This document shows positions 27,933-37,762 of a DNA stretch of 64,000 bases, piece by piece. The notes beneath the pieces were generated by a model. The model was not told where the DNA came from and searched no databases. It saw nothing but the letters and a program-made list of their open reading frames with translations. A program made the translations under genes and the position numbers. The DNA lies in assembly GCF_033025475.1 (NCBI RefSeq), contig NZ_CP130322.1, positions 2,361,001-2,425,000 of the forward strand, written 5' to 3'. Each line of letters starts with the position of its first letter. Within the stretch, counting starts at the first letter, position 1. This DNA is from Sphingomonas sp. C3-2 (GTDB lineage: Bacteria > Pseudomonadota > Alphaproteobacteria > Sphingomonadales > Sphingomonadaceae).

Positions 27933-28334
27933 TCCCGCCATCTCCATCAATACTGCCCAATGTGCGTCTGATACGGGGACGACGGACAGGCGCGATTGGC
28001 GGATCATCGCGATATCGGCGAGGCGGGGTTCGGCCTTGATCGCCTTGAGGCTGACGGGGCGGGGCAGGGCGCGGACCGGCCTTACGCGCACCGCGACCCA
28101 ACGGCCGCTTTCATCGGTGCGGTCGGGTTCGGCCGGTGCCACGATCTCCATGATACCCACGGCTTCGAGGCCGATATTGCTGTGATAGAACAGCGCGAGG
28201 TCGCCGGGCTGCATCGCCTTGATATGGCCGGCGGCGGCGTTGTTGCGCACCCCGTCCCAATAGCCTTCGCCGTCGCGGACCAGATCGGCCCAGCCATAGG
28301 CATCGGGTTCGGATTTCATCAGCCAATATGCCAT
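27927..28334 (-). CDS. EVE-domain protein
   Basis: 135 aa, entirely one EVE domain (PUA-like fold): starts MAYWLMKSEPDAYGW and has the WDGVRNNAAAGHIKAM and DLALFYHSN motifs of the family. EVE proteins are thought to bind modified bases in DNA or RNA. Start ATG 28334. Its 3' end enters the GANTC cluster. The MFS gene lies 37 bp upstream on the same strand. Confidence 0.93.
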   Translation of the reverse strand: MAYWLMKSEPDAYGWADLVRDGEGYWDGVRNNAAAGHIKAMQPGDLALFYHSNIGLEAVGIMEIVAPAEPDRTDESGRWVAVRVRPVRALPRPVSLKAIKAEPRLADIAMIRQSRLSVVPVSDAHWAVLMEMAGL

Positions 28335-28371
28335 GCAAGCCTCCCTAAGCGCGGCCAAGGCGCATTCTGCC

Positions 28372-29607
28372 TTATTCCGGGCTGCGGTGGAACAGCTTGC
28401 CGCGTTCGACGATCAGCAGCACGCCGAGCGCGAGCAGACCGCACAGCGTGAAGCCGCCGTAAAGCGGCACGGTGGTGCCGTCGAAGCTCTGCCCGATCGC
28501 GACGCCGATGCCCGCGCCGAAAATGGTGGAGAAGGATCCCTGGAGCGAGCTGGCGGTGCCCGCGACATCGCCCAAATGCTCCATCGCAAGCGCGCCGAAA
28601 TTCGAGGTGGCGAGCCCGAAGCACGCCATGATCGCCGCCTGCAGGATCATGAACGAGACGAGCGTTTCATGCCCGGCAAGCGAGATGACGAAATGGAGCA
28701 CGCTGAACAGGATGAAGCCGATCAGTGCCCAATGGCCGATATAGCGCATCCCCCAGCGCACGACGAAACGCGAGTTGAAGAAGGATCCGAACGCCATGGT
28801 GCTGGCGACCGCGCCGAACACGACGACGAGCAGTTCCGGTTTGCCGAAGGTTTGCGAGACGACCTGCTGCACCGAATTGATGAAGCCGTAAAGCGCGCCG
28901 GTGAGCAGCGAAAGCGCAAGTGTATAGCCTGAAGACTGGCGATCGCGCACCACGCGGCCAAAGGCGGTGGCAATGCGGCGCGGGGTGATTGGCGCCCGGT
29001 TTTCGGGGGCGAGCGTTTCGGGCAGGCGCAGGGTCACCCAGATCAGCAGCGCCGCGCCGGCAATGGCGAGCACTGCGAAGATCCAGCGCCAGGGCGCAAA
29101 CAGCAGCACCGCCTGGCCGACGGCGGGAGCAAGAATGGGCGCCGCCATGAAGATGATGAAGGCAAGGCTCATCACGCGCGCCATCTGGCGACCGGCATAG
29201 CGATCGCGCACGATGGAGGTGACGAGCACGCGCCCGCCCGCGGCCGATGCCCCCTGCAACGCACGCGCCAGCAGCAGCATTTCAAAGCTGGGGGCAAAGG
29301 CCGCCACGACCGCGAACACCGCATAGCCGCCGAGCGCGGCGATCAGCACGGGGCGCCGCCCGAACCGGTCCGACATCGTGCCGATGACGATCTGGGCGAG
29401 GCCGAAGCCGAGCATGAACGCCGAAATTACATATTGGCGGTGGTTTTCGAGCGTCACGCCGAGTGAGTCGCCGATCGCGGGCAGCGCCGGCAGCATTGCA
29501 TCGATCCCCAGCGCGACGAGCGCCATCACCGAGGCGATGATGGCGACAAATTCGCGAAAGCCGGGGCGGAAGCCCTCGGTGGCGGATGCGGGTGCGGGCG
29601 TGCTCAT
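28372..29607 (-). CDS. Bcr/CflA-type MFS drug-efflux transporter
   Basis: 411 aa with twelve predicted helices. The MFS motif A appears as GTMSDRFGRRP after helix 2, and the helix-1 Asp in LGIDAMLPALP and the RALQGASAAGGRV segment are typical of Bcr/CflA exporters. Proton-driven efflux of drugs or metabolites is the family role; the substrate is unknown. ATG 29607 taken as start. Confidence 0.92.
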   Translation of the reverse strand: MSTPAPASATEGFRPGFREFVAIIASVMALVALGIDAMLPALPAIGDSLGVTLENHRQYVISAFMLGFGLAQIVIGTMSDRFGRRPVLIAALGGYAVFAVVAAFAPSFEMLLLARALQGASAAGGRVLVTSIVRDRYAGRQMARVMSLAFIIFMAAPILAPAVGQAVLLFAPWRWIFAVLAIAGAALLIWVTLRLPETLAPENRAPITPRRIATAFGRVVRDRQSSGYTLALSLLTGALYGFINSVQQVVSQTFGKPELLVVVFGAVASTMAFGSFFNSRFVVRWGMRYIGHWALIGFILFSVLHFVISLAGHETLVSFMILQAAIMACFGLATSNFGALAMEHLGDVAGTASSLQGSFSTIFGAGIGVAIGQSFDGTTVPLYGGFTLCGLLALGVLLIVERGKLFHRSPE

Positions 29608-29664
29608 GCGCTGGCCTTTGGCGGATAATTGTCGCCAGTTCCAGCGCAATCGCGAAACAGTCCG

Positions 29665-30744
29665 TTAGCCGACCAACCCCAATGCGATCAACAGCACAAC
29701 GAAGAAGGAGATGGTGATGCCGGTGAAGGTGAGCAGGAAAAATGTCCGGACAAGTGCCTTGGCGGTGGTCTGTTCATAGGCCTGTTTCAGCTGCGCATAG
29801 ATGTGCACGGGGGCAATGGTGCAAAAGGCGATGAACAACACGTCGGATCGGATACCCATCGCCCCAAGGACGATGCCAAGCGCCGACAGCAGCGTCATGA
29901 ACGAAAGCGAATAGGTGACGAAGATCGTGTGATCGTAAAAGTGCCAGCGGCGCTGCCAGAAAAAGAGCAGCCAGACAAAGGGCACCGAGATCGGGATCAG
30001 CAGCCACGAAAATTTATAGGCGTTGGACTGCAGCTTGTAGAGCAGAAGATTGGGGTTCTCATTGGCCTTGGCGATCCCCTTGTCGAGGCGTTTCCAGCCG
30101 GTGTTGAATCCGTCGAGAAACTTGCCGCGATCGGCGACGACCGTGGGGCCACCCTCAAGGATCCGCTTGATGCCCGAGACATTGGCGCGTTCGCGGCGCA
30201 GTTCTCCGGTCTTTTCTCCCCGGCTTTCGGCGGCGGCGATCTTGGCGTCGAGGGCGGCGAGTTCCTTCTCGAAATCGCGCTTCTGGGTTTCAATCTCCTG
30301 CGCCGCCTCGCGCGCGACGCCTTCATTCACCCCGGTCGAGGTTTCGAGGTGGCTGCCCAGAAGCGAGATGATCCCGAACATCAGGAAGATCGAGAAGAGG
30401 AACAACGCCATTGGCGATACGAAGCGCGCGCGTTCGCCCAGGATATAGCGCCGGGTGAGCTTGCCGGGGTTGAAGGCGAGCAACGGCAGCGTGCGCCAGA
30501 TCTTGCCTTCGAAATGGAGCACGCCGTGCGCAATGTCGTGCCAGATCGCGCCGAGCGACCGGTGGATATGCTCGGGCTGGCCGCAGACATGGCAATAGGC
30601 GCCGACAAGCGCGGCGCCGCAATTCAGGCACGTGCCGCCATGGCCGTGATCCTGACCCTTGTGCTCGCCGGCCTGCGGTTCGACCGCGCGGCCCACGAGC
30701 GCGCCGGTCACGATATCGCCGGCACCCCCTAATTCCCCTGTCAT
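29665..30744 (-). CDS. DUF3667-type membrane protein with zinc ribbon
   Basis: 359 aa. N-terminal zinc-ribbon [18 protein letters not shown] (about 39-56), followed by the [14 protein letters not shown] and [22 protein letters not shown] segments that define the DUF3667 group. Then a helix at about 110, a charged coiled-coil (about 130-200) and three or four C-terminal helices. Function of the family is not established. It is divergent from proA by 78 bp. Confidence 0.88.
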   Translation of the reverse strand: MTGELGGAGDIVTGALVGRAVEPQAGEHKGQDHGHGGTCLNCGAALVGAYCHVCGQPEHIHRSLGAIWHDIAHGVLHFEGKIWRTLPLLAFNPGKLTRRYILGERARFVSPMALFLFSIFLMFGIISLLGSHLETSTGVNEGVAREAAQEIETQKRDFEKELAALDAKIAAAESRGEKTGELRRERANVSGIKRILEGGPTVVADRGKFLDGFNTGWKRLDKGIAKANENPNLLLYKLQSNAYKFSWLLIPISVPFVWLLFFWQRRWHFYDHTIFVTYSLSFMTLLSALGIVLGAMGIRSDVLFIAFCTIAPVHIYAQLKQAYEQTTAKALVRTFFLLTFTGITISFFVVLLIALGLVG

Positions 30745-30822
30745 GACGATGTTTTAGCAAGGCTGCCAAAGCGTGTGGAGGGGCTATTTCGACGCGGGCG
30801 ATATCGTGCTAGCGGGGGCGGC

Positions 30823-32088
30823 ATGATGGAACAGGGCATGGATTGCGGATCGCTGATCCGCCAGATGGGGGAAGCGGCACGCGCGGCGGCGCGCGTGCTT
30901 GCAACGGTTTCGAACGAACAAAAGGCCGAGGCGCTGCGCGCCGGCGCGGCCGCGATCCGTGCGGATATGCCAGCCATTTTGGAGGCGAACCGCAAGGATA
31001 TGGATCGCGGTGCCGCCAACGGGCTGAGCCCGGCGATGCTTGACCGGCTGAGCCTGGACTCCGCACGGCTGGAATCGATCGCTTCCGGGGTCGAGGCCGT
31101 AGCGGCGCTCCCCGATCCGGTCGGCCGCATGATCGACGAGACGGTGCGCCCCAACGGCCTGGTGCTCCAGCGCGTGCGCGTGCCTTTGGGCGTGATCGGC
31201 ATCATTTATGAAAGCCGCCCCAATGTGACCGCCGATGCCGGTGCGCTCTGCCTGAAATCGGGCAATGCCGCGATCCTGCGGGGCGGTTCCGAGGCGATCG
31301 AGAGCAGCCGCGCGATCCATGCCGCGCTGGTCCGCGGCATCGTGGCGGCGGGCCTGCCCGAACATGCGATCCAGCTTGTGCCGGTGACCGACCGGGCGGC
31401 GGTGGGCGAAATGCTCCGCGCCACGGGGCTCATCGACATCATCGTGCCGCGCGGGGGCAAGTCGCTCGTCGCGCGCGTGCAGGATGAAGCGCGTGTGCCC
31501 GTGCTCGCGCATCTCGACGGCATCAACCATGTCTATGTCGATGTCGCCGCCGATCCCGCCAAGGCGGTGGCGGTGACGGTGAACGCCAAGATGCGCCGCA
31601 CCGGCATTTGCGGATCGATGGAAACGCTCCTGATCGACCGTGCCTATGCTGCGCCGGCGGCGATCATCGACGCGCTGATCGGGGCGGGGTGCACGGTGCG
31701 CGGCGATGCGGGTGCGCAGGCGCTCGACGGCCGGGTCGACCCCGCGAGCGCCGAGGATTGGGATACCGAATATCTCGACGCGATCGCTTCGGTTGCGATC
31801 GTCGATGGGGTGGACGGCGCGATGGCGCATATCGCGCGCCACGGTTCGCACCATACCGATGCGATCCTGACCGAGGATCAGGCAACCGCCGAACGCTTCA
31901 TGCGCGAAGTCGACAGCGCGATCGTGGTTCATAACGCCTCGACGCAGTTCGCCGATGGCGGCGAATTCGGGCTGGGGGCGGAGATCGGGATTTCGACCGG
32001 GCGGATGCATGCGCGCGGTCCCGTCGCGCTCGAAGGGCTGACGACCTATAAATGGCTGGTGCGCGGCACCGGGCAGTTGCGCCCGTGA
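30823..32088 (+). CDS. proA: Glutamate-5-semialdehyde dehydrogenase
   Basis: Second enzyme of proline synthesis, reducing glutamyl phosphate with NADPH. About 421 aa; aldehyde-dehydrogenase fold with the family segments [32 protein letters not shown] and the catalytic Cys in [13 protein letters not shown]. Adjacent ATGs at 30823, 30826 and 30838 are all possible; none has a strong ribosome site. proB is not in the window. nadD follows after 32 bp. Confidence 0.94.
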   Translation: MMEQGMDCGSLIRQMGEAARAAARVLATVSNEQKAEALRAGAAAIRADMPAILEANRKDMDRGAANGLSPAMLDRLSLDSARLESIASGVEAVAALPDPVGRMIDETVRPNGLVLQRVRVPLGVIGIIYESRPNVTADAGALCLKSGNAAILRGGSEAIESSRAIHAALVRGIVAAGLPEHAIQLVPVTDRAAVGEMLRATGLIDIIVPRGGKSLVARVQDEARVPVLAHLDGINHVYVDVAADPAKAVAVTVNAKMRRTGICGSMETLLIDRAYAAPAAIIDALIGAGCTVRGDAGAQALDGRVDPASAEDWDTEYLDAIASVAIVDGVDGAMAHIARHGSHHTDAILTEDQATAERFMREVDSAIVVHNASTQFADGGEFGLGAEIGISTGRMHARGPVALEGLTTYKWLVRGTGQLRP

Positions 32089-32120
32089 CGCCGCGCCCGG
32101 CGGACTGAGCGCGAGCAGCC

Positions 32121-32753
32121 ATGGCGCGGATCGGCTTGCTGGGCGGATCGTTCAATCCGGCCCATCGCGGCCATCGCAACATCAGCCTGTTCGCGGTGGA
32201 CGCGCTCGGGCTGGATGCGGTGTGGTGGCTCGTCTCGCCCGGCAACCCGCTGAAGGATGGTGCGCGCGACATGGCGCCGCTGCCTGCGCGGCTGGGGTCG
32301 GCGCGGGCCATGGCGCGGCGCAGCCGGATCGTCGCCACCGACATCGAGGCCCGGCTGGGGACGCGCTATACGGCGGATACGCTGGTGGCACTGCGCCGAA
32401 AATATCCCCAGCATGATTTCATCTGGCTGATGGGGGCGGACAATCTGGGCCAGTTTCACCGCTGGCGCGACTGGCGAAAAATCGCCCGCACAGTTCCGAT
32501 TGCCGTAATCGCGCGTCCGGGTTATGATAACGTTGCCCGCGCAAGTCTTGCGATGGCTTGGTTCAGGCGTTTCGTCCGCCGTCCGGACCAAGGAAAGAAT
32601 TGGACGACATGGAGTTTGCCGGCGCTCGTGCTGTTGCGCTTTCGCCCCGATCCAACCTCCGCAACCCGTCTGCGACAGGCAGACCCCCATTGGCATGAAA
32701 CCCATGGCCGCGCGGCAACGCGCGGGCGCTGGGATGCAGCGCCCATACCCTGA
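32121..32753 (+). CDS. nadD: Nicotinate-nucleotide adenylyltransferase
   Basis: 210 aa. Adenylates nicotinate mononucleotide in NAD synthesis. The nucleotidyltransferase motif [11 protein letters not shown] is at residues 8-18 and the second motif [16 protein letters not shown] is mid-protein. The C-terminal ISTxxR motif is not obvious, which is common in alphaproteobacterial NadD. Its stop codon overlaps the ribosome site of rsfS, so the two are likely coupled. Confidence 0.93.
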   Translation: MARIGLLGGSFNPAHRGHRNISLFAVDALGLDAVWWLVSPGNPLKDGARDMAPLPARLGSARAMARRSRIVATDIEARLGTRYTADTLVALRRKYPQHDFIWLMGADNLGQFHRWRDWRKIARTVPIAVIARPGYDNVARASLAMAWFRRFVRRPDQGKNWTTWSLPALVLLRFRPDPTSATRLRQADPHWHETHGRAATRGRWDAAPIP

Positions 32754-32763
32754 AGGAGTAACC

Positions 32764-33156
32764 TTGCCAGCCACCGTTCCCTCTCCGCAAGCGCCTGCAG
32801 ACGCCGACAGCGTCGAAGCGCTTCATCAACTCGTGCTTTCGTCGCTTGAGGACGATCAGGCGGTAGAGACCGTATCCATCCCGCTCGCGGGCAAGAGCAG
32901 CATTGCCGATCATATGGTGATCTCCAGCGGCCGTTCGTCGCGACAGGTTGCCTCGATGGCGCAAAAGCTGGTCGAAAAGATCAAGGCGCAGTTCCACCGC
33001 ACCGCGCGCGTGGAAGGCCTGCCCAATGCCGATTGGGTGCTGATCGATGCCGGCGACGTGATCATCCATCTGTTCCGTCCGGAAGTGCGCAGCTTCTACA
33101 ATCTGGAACGGATGTGGAATTTCGGCGACGCCCCCGCGCCCATCGCCGAGAATTGA
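32764..33156 (+). CDS. rsfS: Ribosome silencing factor RsfS
   Basis: 130 aa. Blocks subunit joining by binding ribosomal protein L14 when nutrients are low. Family features are SIADHMVISSGRSSRQV, ADWVLIDAGDVIIHLF and the C-terminal YNLERMW. Start is TTG 32764, six bases after a strong AAGGAG (32754-32759). In-frame ATGs upstream lie inside nadD. nadD-rsfS-rlmH order is widely conserved. Confidence 0.93.
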   Translation: MPATVPSPQAPADADSVEALHQLVLSSLEDDQAVETVSIPLAGKSSIADHMVISSGRSSRQVASMAQKLVEKIKAQFHRTARVEGLPNADWVLIDAGDVIIHLFRPEVRSFYNLERMWNFGDAPAPIAEN

Positions 33157-33174
33157 TGATCCCGACCCGTTTCA

Positions 33175-33196
33175 CCGGCCGCGCGGGTGCGGCCGG
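33175..33196 (+). other. 8-bp perfect hairpin between rsfS and rlmH
   Basis: CCGGCCGC (33175-33182), 6-nt loop, GCGGCCGG (33189-33196). No T run. Could moderate read-through between the two genes. Confidence 0.4.
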
Positions 33197-33228
33197 CTAT
33201 CCTGCGCCCTGACGGAATGGCCTGATCC

Positions 33229-33651
33229 ATGCTGCTGCACATCGTTGCGCGCGGCCGGATCGGTCGCGGCCCCGAAGCCGAACTGATCGACCGATATGTG
33301 AAGCGACTAAACTGGCCGTTCAAGATGACAGAGCTGCCCGATACGGGCGGCAAGGTGCCACCGGCCGAGCCGGGCACGGTCAAGGTTTTCCTCGATGAAA
33401 AGGGCGAGCAGCTGGGATCGATGCAGTTCGCGCGCAAGCTTGAGGCGTGGCGCGATCAGGGGCGGCGCGAAGTGCGCTTTATGATCGGCGCGGCCGATGG
33501 CTTCGACGACGCCCAGCGCGCCGAGGCCGATCTGCTGATCGCGTTCGGCAAGGCCACCTGGCCGCATCTTCTGGCGCGCGCGATGCTGGCCGAGCAATTG
33601 TGGCGCGCGACATCGATCCTCGCCAACCATCCGTATCACCGCGAAGGCTGA
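33229..33651 (+). CDS. rlmH: 23S rRNA (pseudouridine1915-N3)-methyltransferase RlmH
   Basis: 140 aa SPOUT-fold methyltransferase that modifies helix 69 of 23S rRNA. The SAM-knot region RFMIGAADGFDD and the C-terminal NHPYHR tail match the family exactly. ATG 33229. Part of the nadD-rsfS-rlmH-envC-ctpA series. Confidence 0.95.
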   Translation: MLLHIVARGRIGRGPEAELIDRYVKRLNWPFKMTELPDTGGKVPPAEPGTVKVFLDEKGEQLGSMQFARKLEAWRDQGRREVRFMIGAADGFDDAQRAEADLLIAFGKATWPHLLARAMLAEQLWRATSILANHPYHREG

Positions 33652-33691
33652 CCGGCATGGGCGCGGGCGCAACAATGGGGGCCGGCACCGC

Positions 33692-34885
33692 ATGAAGCGG
33701 CTGGCGCTCATTGGCGGGCTGATCGTGATCGCGGCGGGCCTCGGCTTTTCGACGCTGCCTGCGGCGACCACGCTGAAGGACGAGCAGCGCGCGCTGATCA
33801 ACGCCAAGCGCGATGCGCTGCTGGCCAGCCAGCGCGCGCGCCAGTTCGAACATGATGCCTCTTTCGAGCGTGACGAGGCTGAGCGCACGCGCACGCTGGC
33901 GGCGGCGGTTGCCGCGCGCATCCAGCAGGCGGAGGCGGATATCGCCGCGTCGGAAGCGCGGATCGCTATTCTCGGCCGGCTGCAATCCGCGCAGCGCGCC
34001 AAGCTTGCGGAAGGGCAGGGGCCGATCGTCCGGCTTGTCGCCGCGCTCCAGACCATGGCGCACCGGCCGCAGATGCTGACGCTCGCGCAACCGGGCACGG
34101 TCAGCGATGCGGTGCATGTTCGCGCGCTGCTATCGACGGTGATGCCGGTGGTGGCCGAGCGCACGTCGGGTTTGCGCGATGAGGTGATGCGCGGCCGCAA
34201 GCTGCGCGAAAGCGCCGATGTTGCCGCGGCCGCGCTAAAACAGGGCCGCGAAAAGCTGCAGGCAGAGCGGTTGGCGCTGGCCGGACTCGAGCGGCAGCAT
34301 CAGGCGCGCTCCCGCCAGTTTGCCGACAGCGCGATGCTGGAGACCGACCGCGCCGTGGCGCTGGGCGAGCGCGCGCGCGATATCGCCGATCTGGTCGACA
34401 AGCTGGGCACGCAGTCGGTGCTGCGCGACCGGCTGGCCGCGCTGCCGGGGCCGCTGCTCCGCCCCCATGCGCCGGGGACGAGCAAGGCGCTGCCCGTTGA
34501 CCGGCAGACGCCGCAAAAGAAGCTGCCCGCCTACCGCCTGCCCGTGATGGGTGAGGTGGTGACCGGCATGGGCGAGGTATCGGCCTCGGGCGCGCGCTCC
34601 AAGGGGCTGACGATCGCCACCGCGCGGCGTGCGCAGGTGGTGGCGCCGACGCGCGGGCGCATTGCCTTTGCCGGGCCTTATCGTGGGTTCGGCCGGATCG
34701 TGATCATCGACCATGGCGGCAGCATGACGACGCTCATCACCGGAATGGCCGAACTCAGCGTATCGGTGGGCGAAGACGTGTCGCAGGGCAGCCCGATCGG
34801 ACGCGCGGGCACCGATCGGCCCGAAGTGACGGTGGAATTGCGCCGCGAGGGCGAACCCGTCGACATCACCCCCTATGTGATATGA
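33692..34885 (+). CDS. envC: EnvC-like murein hydrolase activator with degenerate LytM domain
   Basis: 397 aa: signal peptide (about 1-25), long coiled coil (about 28-110 and 160-230), and a C-terminal M23/LytM domain. Zinc ligands are missing: where active enzymes have HxxxD this one reads ARSKGLTI, and the HxH is replaced in EVTVELR. So it should be inactive as an endopeptidase and serve as an activator of amidases at division, as EnvC does. ctpA follows 95 bp downstream, a common pairing. Confidence 0.9.
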   Translation: MKRLALIGGLIVIAAGLGFSTLPAATTLKDEQRALINAKRDALLASQRARQFEHDASFERDEAERTRTLAAAVAARIQQAEADIAASEARIAILGRLQSAQRAKLAEGQGPIVRLVAALQTMAHRPQMLTLAQPGTVSDAVHVRALLSTVMPVVAERTSGLRDEVMRGRKLRESADVAAAALKQGREKLQAERLALAGLERQHQARSRQFADSAMLETDRAVALGERARDIADLVDKLGTQSVLRDRLAALPGPLLRPHAPGTSKALPVDRQTPQKKLPAYRLPVMGEVVTGMGEVSASGARSKGLTIATARRAQVVAPTRGRIAFAGPYRGFGRIVIIDHGGSMTTLITGMAELSVSVGEDVSQGSPIGRAGTDRPEVTVELRREGEPVDITPYVI

Positions 34886-34936
34886 GCGGAAGACCAGCCA
34901 CCTAATGTTTCACGCCCGCTAAAAAGCCTGTATGAT

Positions 34937-34956
34937 GATCCCAAAGTTCTGGGATC
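34937..34956 (+). other. 7-bp perfect hairpin upstream of ctpA
   Basis: GATCCCA (34937-34943) and TGGGATC (34950-34956), 6-nt loop, ending 24 bp before the ctpA start and just upstream of its GAGGAAG ribosome site. May be an operator or a leader hairpin. Confidence 0.4.
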
Positions 34957-34980
34957 CCCCCTCGAGGAAGCGTTTATCCG

Positions 34981-36312
34981 ATGCCCAACCCCATGATCCG
35001 CGCTGCACTTGCCGTCTCTGCCATCGCCCTTGTCCCTGTCGCCACAGCCGGAATGGCGGCGGTTGACGCCAAGACTTGGCGGGAGCTTGACCAGTTCATC
35101 GCGGTGTTCGAGCGCGTGCGCGCCGATTATGTCGAGAAGGTGGACGACGAAAAGCTGATCAAGGGCGCGATCAACGGCATGCTCGCCAGCCTCGATCCGC
35201 ACAGTTCCTATCTCGACGCGCATGATTTCGACAATCTGCGGACGCAGACCGATGGCTCCTATGGCGGGCTTGGCCTCACCGTCTCGATGGAGGACGGCGC
35301 GGTGAAGGTGATCGCGCCGACCGAGGATTCGCCCGCATTCCGCGCAGGCATCAAGGCGGGTGACTATATTACCCATCTTAACGGTACGCTGCTCTATGGC
35401 GGCACGCTCGACGAGGCCGTTGAACAGATGCGCGGGCCCGCGGGCACCTCGATCAAGCTGACGATCGTCCGCCCCGGTCGCGACAAGCCCTTCGACGTTT
35501 CGGTGACGCGTCAGGTGATCGAGATCAAGCCCGTGAAATGGGAAGTGAAGGGCAAGGTTGGCGTCATCAACATCAACAGCTTCTCGAAAACCACCACGGA
35601 CAATGTGAAGGCGGCCTTTGTCGGGATCGAAAAGGCGCTGGGCGGCAAGCCAGAGGGCTATGTGCTCGATCTGCGCTCGAACCCCGGTGGGCTGCTCGAT
35701 CAGGCGGTCGATGTGTCCGACCTGTTCCTCGAACGCGGCGAGATCGTTTCGCAGCGCGGCCGCAATCCGCGCGATATCGAACGCTTCTATGCCCGCCCCG
35801 GCGACATGGCAAAGGGGCTTCCGGTGGTGGTTCTGGTTGATTCGGGTTCGGCTTCGGCGGCTGAGATCGTGGCCGGTGCGATTCAGGATCAGCACCGCGG
35901 GGTGGTGATGGGCGAACGCTCGTTCGGCAAGGGATCGGTGCAGACGCTGCTGCCGCTCACCGACACGAGCGCGCTGCGCCTGACGACTGCGCGTTATTAC
36001 ACGCCCTCGGGCCGCTCGGTGCAGGAAGGCGGGATCGAGCCCGATCTGCTGGTGCCGCAGATTTCCGACCCCGATTACAAGACGCGCCCGCGTTTCCGCG
36101 AAGCCGATCTGAAGCGCCACCTGATCAACGAGGCCAAGGTCGACAACAGCGTGCTGGAAGAAGACAGCAAGACCGATCCGCGCTTCTCGATGAGCATCGA
36201 GGAATTGAAGAAGAAGGGGATCGAGGACTTCCAGCTTTATTATGCGGTCGATTCGATCGCGCGGCTCGGCAAGCCATTGGCAATTGCCGGGCGCACCGAA
36301 GCCAAGCGCTGA
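34981..36312 (+). CDS. ctpA: C-terminal processing protease CtpA (S41 family)
   Basis: 443 aa periplasmic serine protease: signal peptide (about 1-27), PDZ domain (about 85-170), and S41 protease domain. The catalytic Ser is in DSGSASAAEIV and the Lys in RSFGKGSVQ, spaced as in the family. Likely trims cell-wall enzymes or other envelope proteins; substrate not shown. ATG 34981 with GAGGAAG upstream. Confidence 0.94.
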   Translation: MPNPMIRAALAVSAIALVPVATAGMAAVDAKTWRELDQFIAVFERVRADYVEKVDDEKLIKGAINGMLASLDPHSSYLDAHDFDNLRTQTDGSYGGLGLTVSMEDGAVKVIAPTEDSPAFRAGIKAGDYITHLNGTLLYGGTLDEAVEQMRGPAGTSIKLTIVRPGRDKPFDVSVTRQVIEIKPVKWEVKGKVGVININSFSKTTTDNVKAAFVGIEKALGGKPEGYVLDLRSNPGGLLDQAVDVSDLFLERGEIVSQRGRNPRDIERFYARPGDMAKGLPVVVLVDSGSASAAEIVAGAIQDQHRGVVMGERSFGKGSVQTLLPLTDTSALRLTTARYYTPSGRSVQEGGIEPDLLVPQISDPDYKTRPRFREADLKRHLINEAKVDNSVLEEDSKTDPRFSMSIEELKKKGIEDFQLYYAVDSIARLGKPLAIAGRTEAKR

Positions 36313-36332
36313 CCGGCTGCAAAGGGGATAAG

Positions 36333-36812
36333 ATGAACGTGATGGACAAGGCGCGCGCGCTTGCGCTGGCCGCGCCGCTCGTCCTTTTGGGCGGGGCACT
36401 TGGTTCGCAATATATTGGCGGGCTCTATCCGTGTGAAATGTGCCACTGGCAGCGCTGGCCGCACATGGCGGCGATTGCGCTCGCGCTGCTGGCGATTCTG
36501 CTCCGGCGGACGGCGGCGACCACGCTGCTCACCGCGCTTGCGGCGGTTGCGATCCTGATCAGCGGGGCTATCGGCATTTTCCACGCCGGTGTCGAATATG
36601 GATGGTGGGAAGGGCTGACCAGCTGTTCCACCGGACTGCAGGGTGGCAGTGCCGAGGATATCCTGAACAGCATCATGGCAACACCGCTCACCCGCTGCGA
36701 TCAGGCGCAGTGGACCTTGATGGGAATTTCGCTCGCCGGCTTCAATGCGATCTTTTCGATCGGCGCCGCGCTTGCCATATTCGGTTATATGGCCAAGGCG
36801 AAAAAGGCATGA
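36333..36812 (+). CDS. dsbB: Disulfide bond formation protein B
   Basis: 159 aa, four membrane helices. First periplasmic redox pair is PCEMC (C34, C37) after helix 1. The second pair is probably the Cys of LTSCS and of LTRCDQ in the long loop between helices 3 and 4. Passes electrons from DsbA to ubiquinone. The next gene is a ubiquinone-synthesis hydroxylase, overlapping by 4 bp. Confidence 0.92.
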   Translation: MNVMDKARALALAAPLVLLGGALGSQYIGGLYPCEMCHWQRWPHMAAIALALLAILLRRTAATTLLTALAAVAILISGAIGIFHAGVEYGWWEGLTSCSTGLQGGSAEDILNSIMATPLTRCDQAQWTLMGISLAGFNAIFSIGAALAIFGYMAKAKKA

Positions 36813-37345
36813 CCGGGTTTCGTCCCGGCGGACGGCGGCCCGACCGCGCGTCGATGCTGCGCGTCAACCAGGCGGGCGAATATGGCGCGACGCGCATCTA
36901 TGCCGGCCAGATGGCGGTGATGGGCGATCGCTGCCCTGCCAGCCGGTCGATTGCCGGTATGGCGGCGCAGGAAGAACGCCACCGCAAGCATTTCGACGCG
37001 ATGATCGCGGCGCGCGGCGTTCGCCCGACGATGTTGCAGCCCTTCTGGGATGTGGCGGGGTTCGCGCTGGGCGCGGTGACCGCGGCGATCGGGCCGGAAG
37101 CCGCGATGGCCTGCACCGCGGCGATCGAGACCGAGATCGATAAACATTATTCGGAACAGCTCGAGGAACTGGGCGACAGCGATCCCGAACTGAGCGATGC
37201 GATCCGCGAATTTCAGGCCGAAGAGGTTGAGCACCGCGAAACCGCACTCGCCGCAGGCGCCGAGAATGCACCGGCCTATCCGCTTTTGAGCGGCGCGATC
37301 CGGCTTGGCTGCCGTGCCGCGATCGCCTTGTCGAAAAGGATCTGA
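36809..37345 (+). CDS. coq7: Demethoxyubiquinone hydroxylase (Coq7/UbiF-like)
   Basis: 178 aa di-iron carboxylate protein. The ligand set is visible: NQAGEYGA, EERH, ETEIDKHY and EEVEH. Hydroxylates demethoxyubiquinol, late in ubiquinone synthesis. ATG 36809 overlaps the dsbB stop (ATGA), so translation is coupled, which makes sense as DsbB uses ubiquinone. Confidence 0.93.
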   Translation: MTGFRPGGRRPDRASMLRVNQAGEYGATRIYAGQMAVMGDRCPASRSIAGMAAQEERHRKHFDAMIAARGVRPTMLQPFWDVAGFALGAVTAAIGPEAAMACTAAIETEIDKHYSEQLEELGDSDPELSDAIREFQAEEVEHRETALAAGAENAPAYPLLSGAIRLGCRAAIALSKRI

Positions 37346-37349
37346 TTCC

Positions 37350-37736
37350 ATGCGTATGGCGATCGCGTTGGCAACCGTATTGATGGCAGGGCTGATCGCC
37401 GTTCCGGCCTCCGCGCAGAAGAATGAGCGCGTGATGGTGGTGTACGGTGAGGATGCCTGCCCCAAGGGCGATGATCCCGAAGAGATCGTCGTCTGCGCCC
37501 GCCAGCCCGAAAGCGAGCGTTACCGTATCCCCGAGCGCTTCCGGAAGCAGGAGATCGGTCCGCAAAACGCGAATGAAAGCTGGGCTGTCCGCGCCGAGGC
37601 GCTGGAATATGTGGGCAAGACGGGTATCAACAGCTGTTCGGTGGTTGGCCCCGGCGGCTGGACCGGCTGCTATGCCGAGATGCTGCGCATCGCCCGTGAA
37701 GAACGGCGCCAGGCGGCGCGCGAGCAGGGCCGCTGA
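37350..37736 (+). CDS. Secreted four-cysteine protein, copy 1, unknown
   Basis: 128 aa with a signal peptide (about 1-22, ASA-Q). Mature part has exactly four cysteines, C37, C49, C96 and C107, in the frame VYGxDxCP, EIVVCAR, SCS and GC. The following gene encodes a clear paralogue with the same pattern. I do not recognise an outside family of known function. It begins 4 bp after coq7, and dsbB is one gene further up. A role for the disulfide machinery in its folding is inference. Confidence 0.82.
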   Translation: MRMAIALATVLMAGLIAVPASAQKNERVMVVYGEDACPKGDDPEEIVVCARQPESERYRIPERFRKQEIGPQNANESWAVRAEALEYVGKTGINSCSVVGPGGWTGCYAEMLRIAREERRQAAREQGR

Positions 37737-37762
37737 GCCGGCCCGGCAGAATTGAGGAGAAA

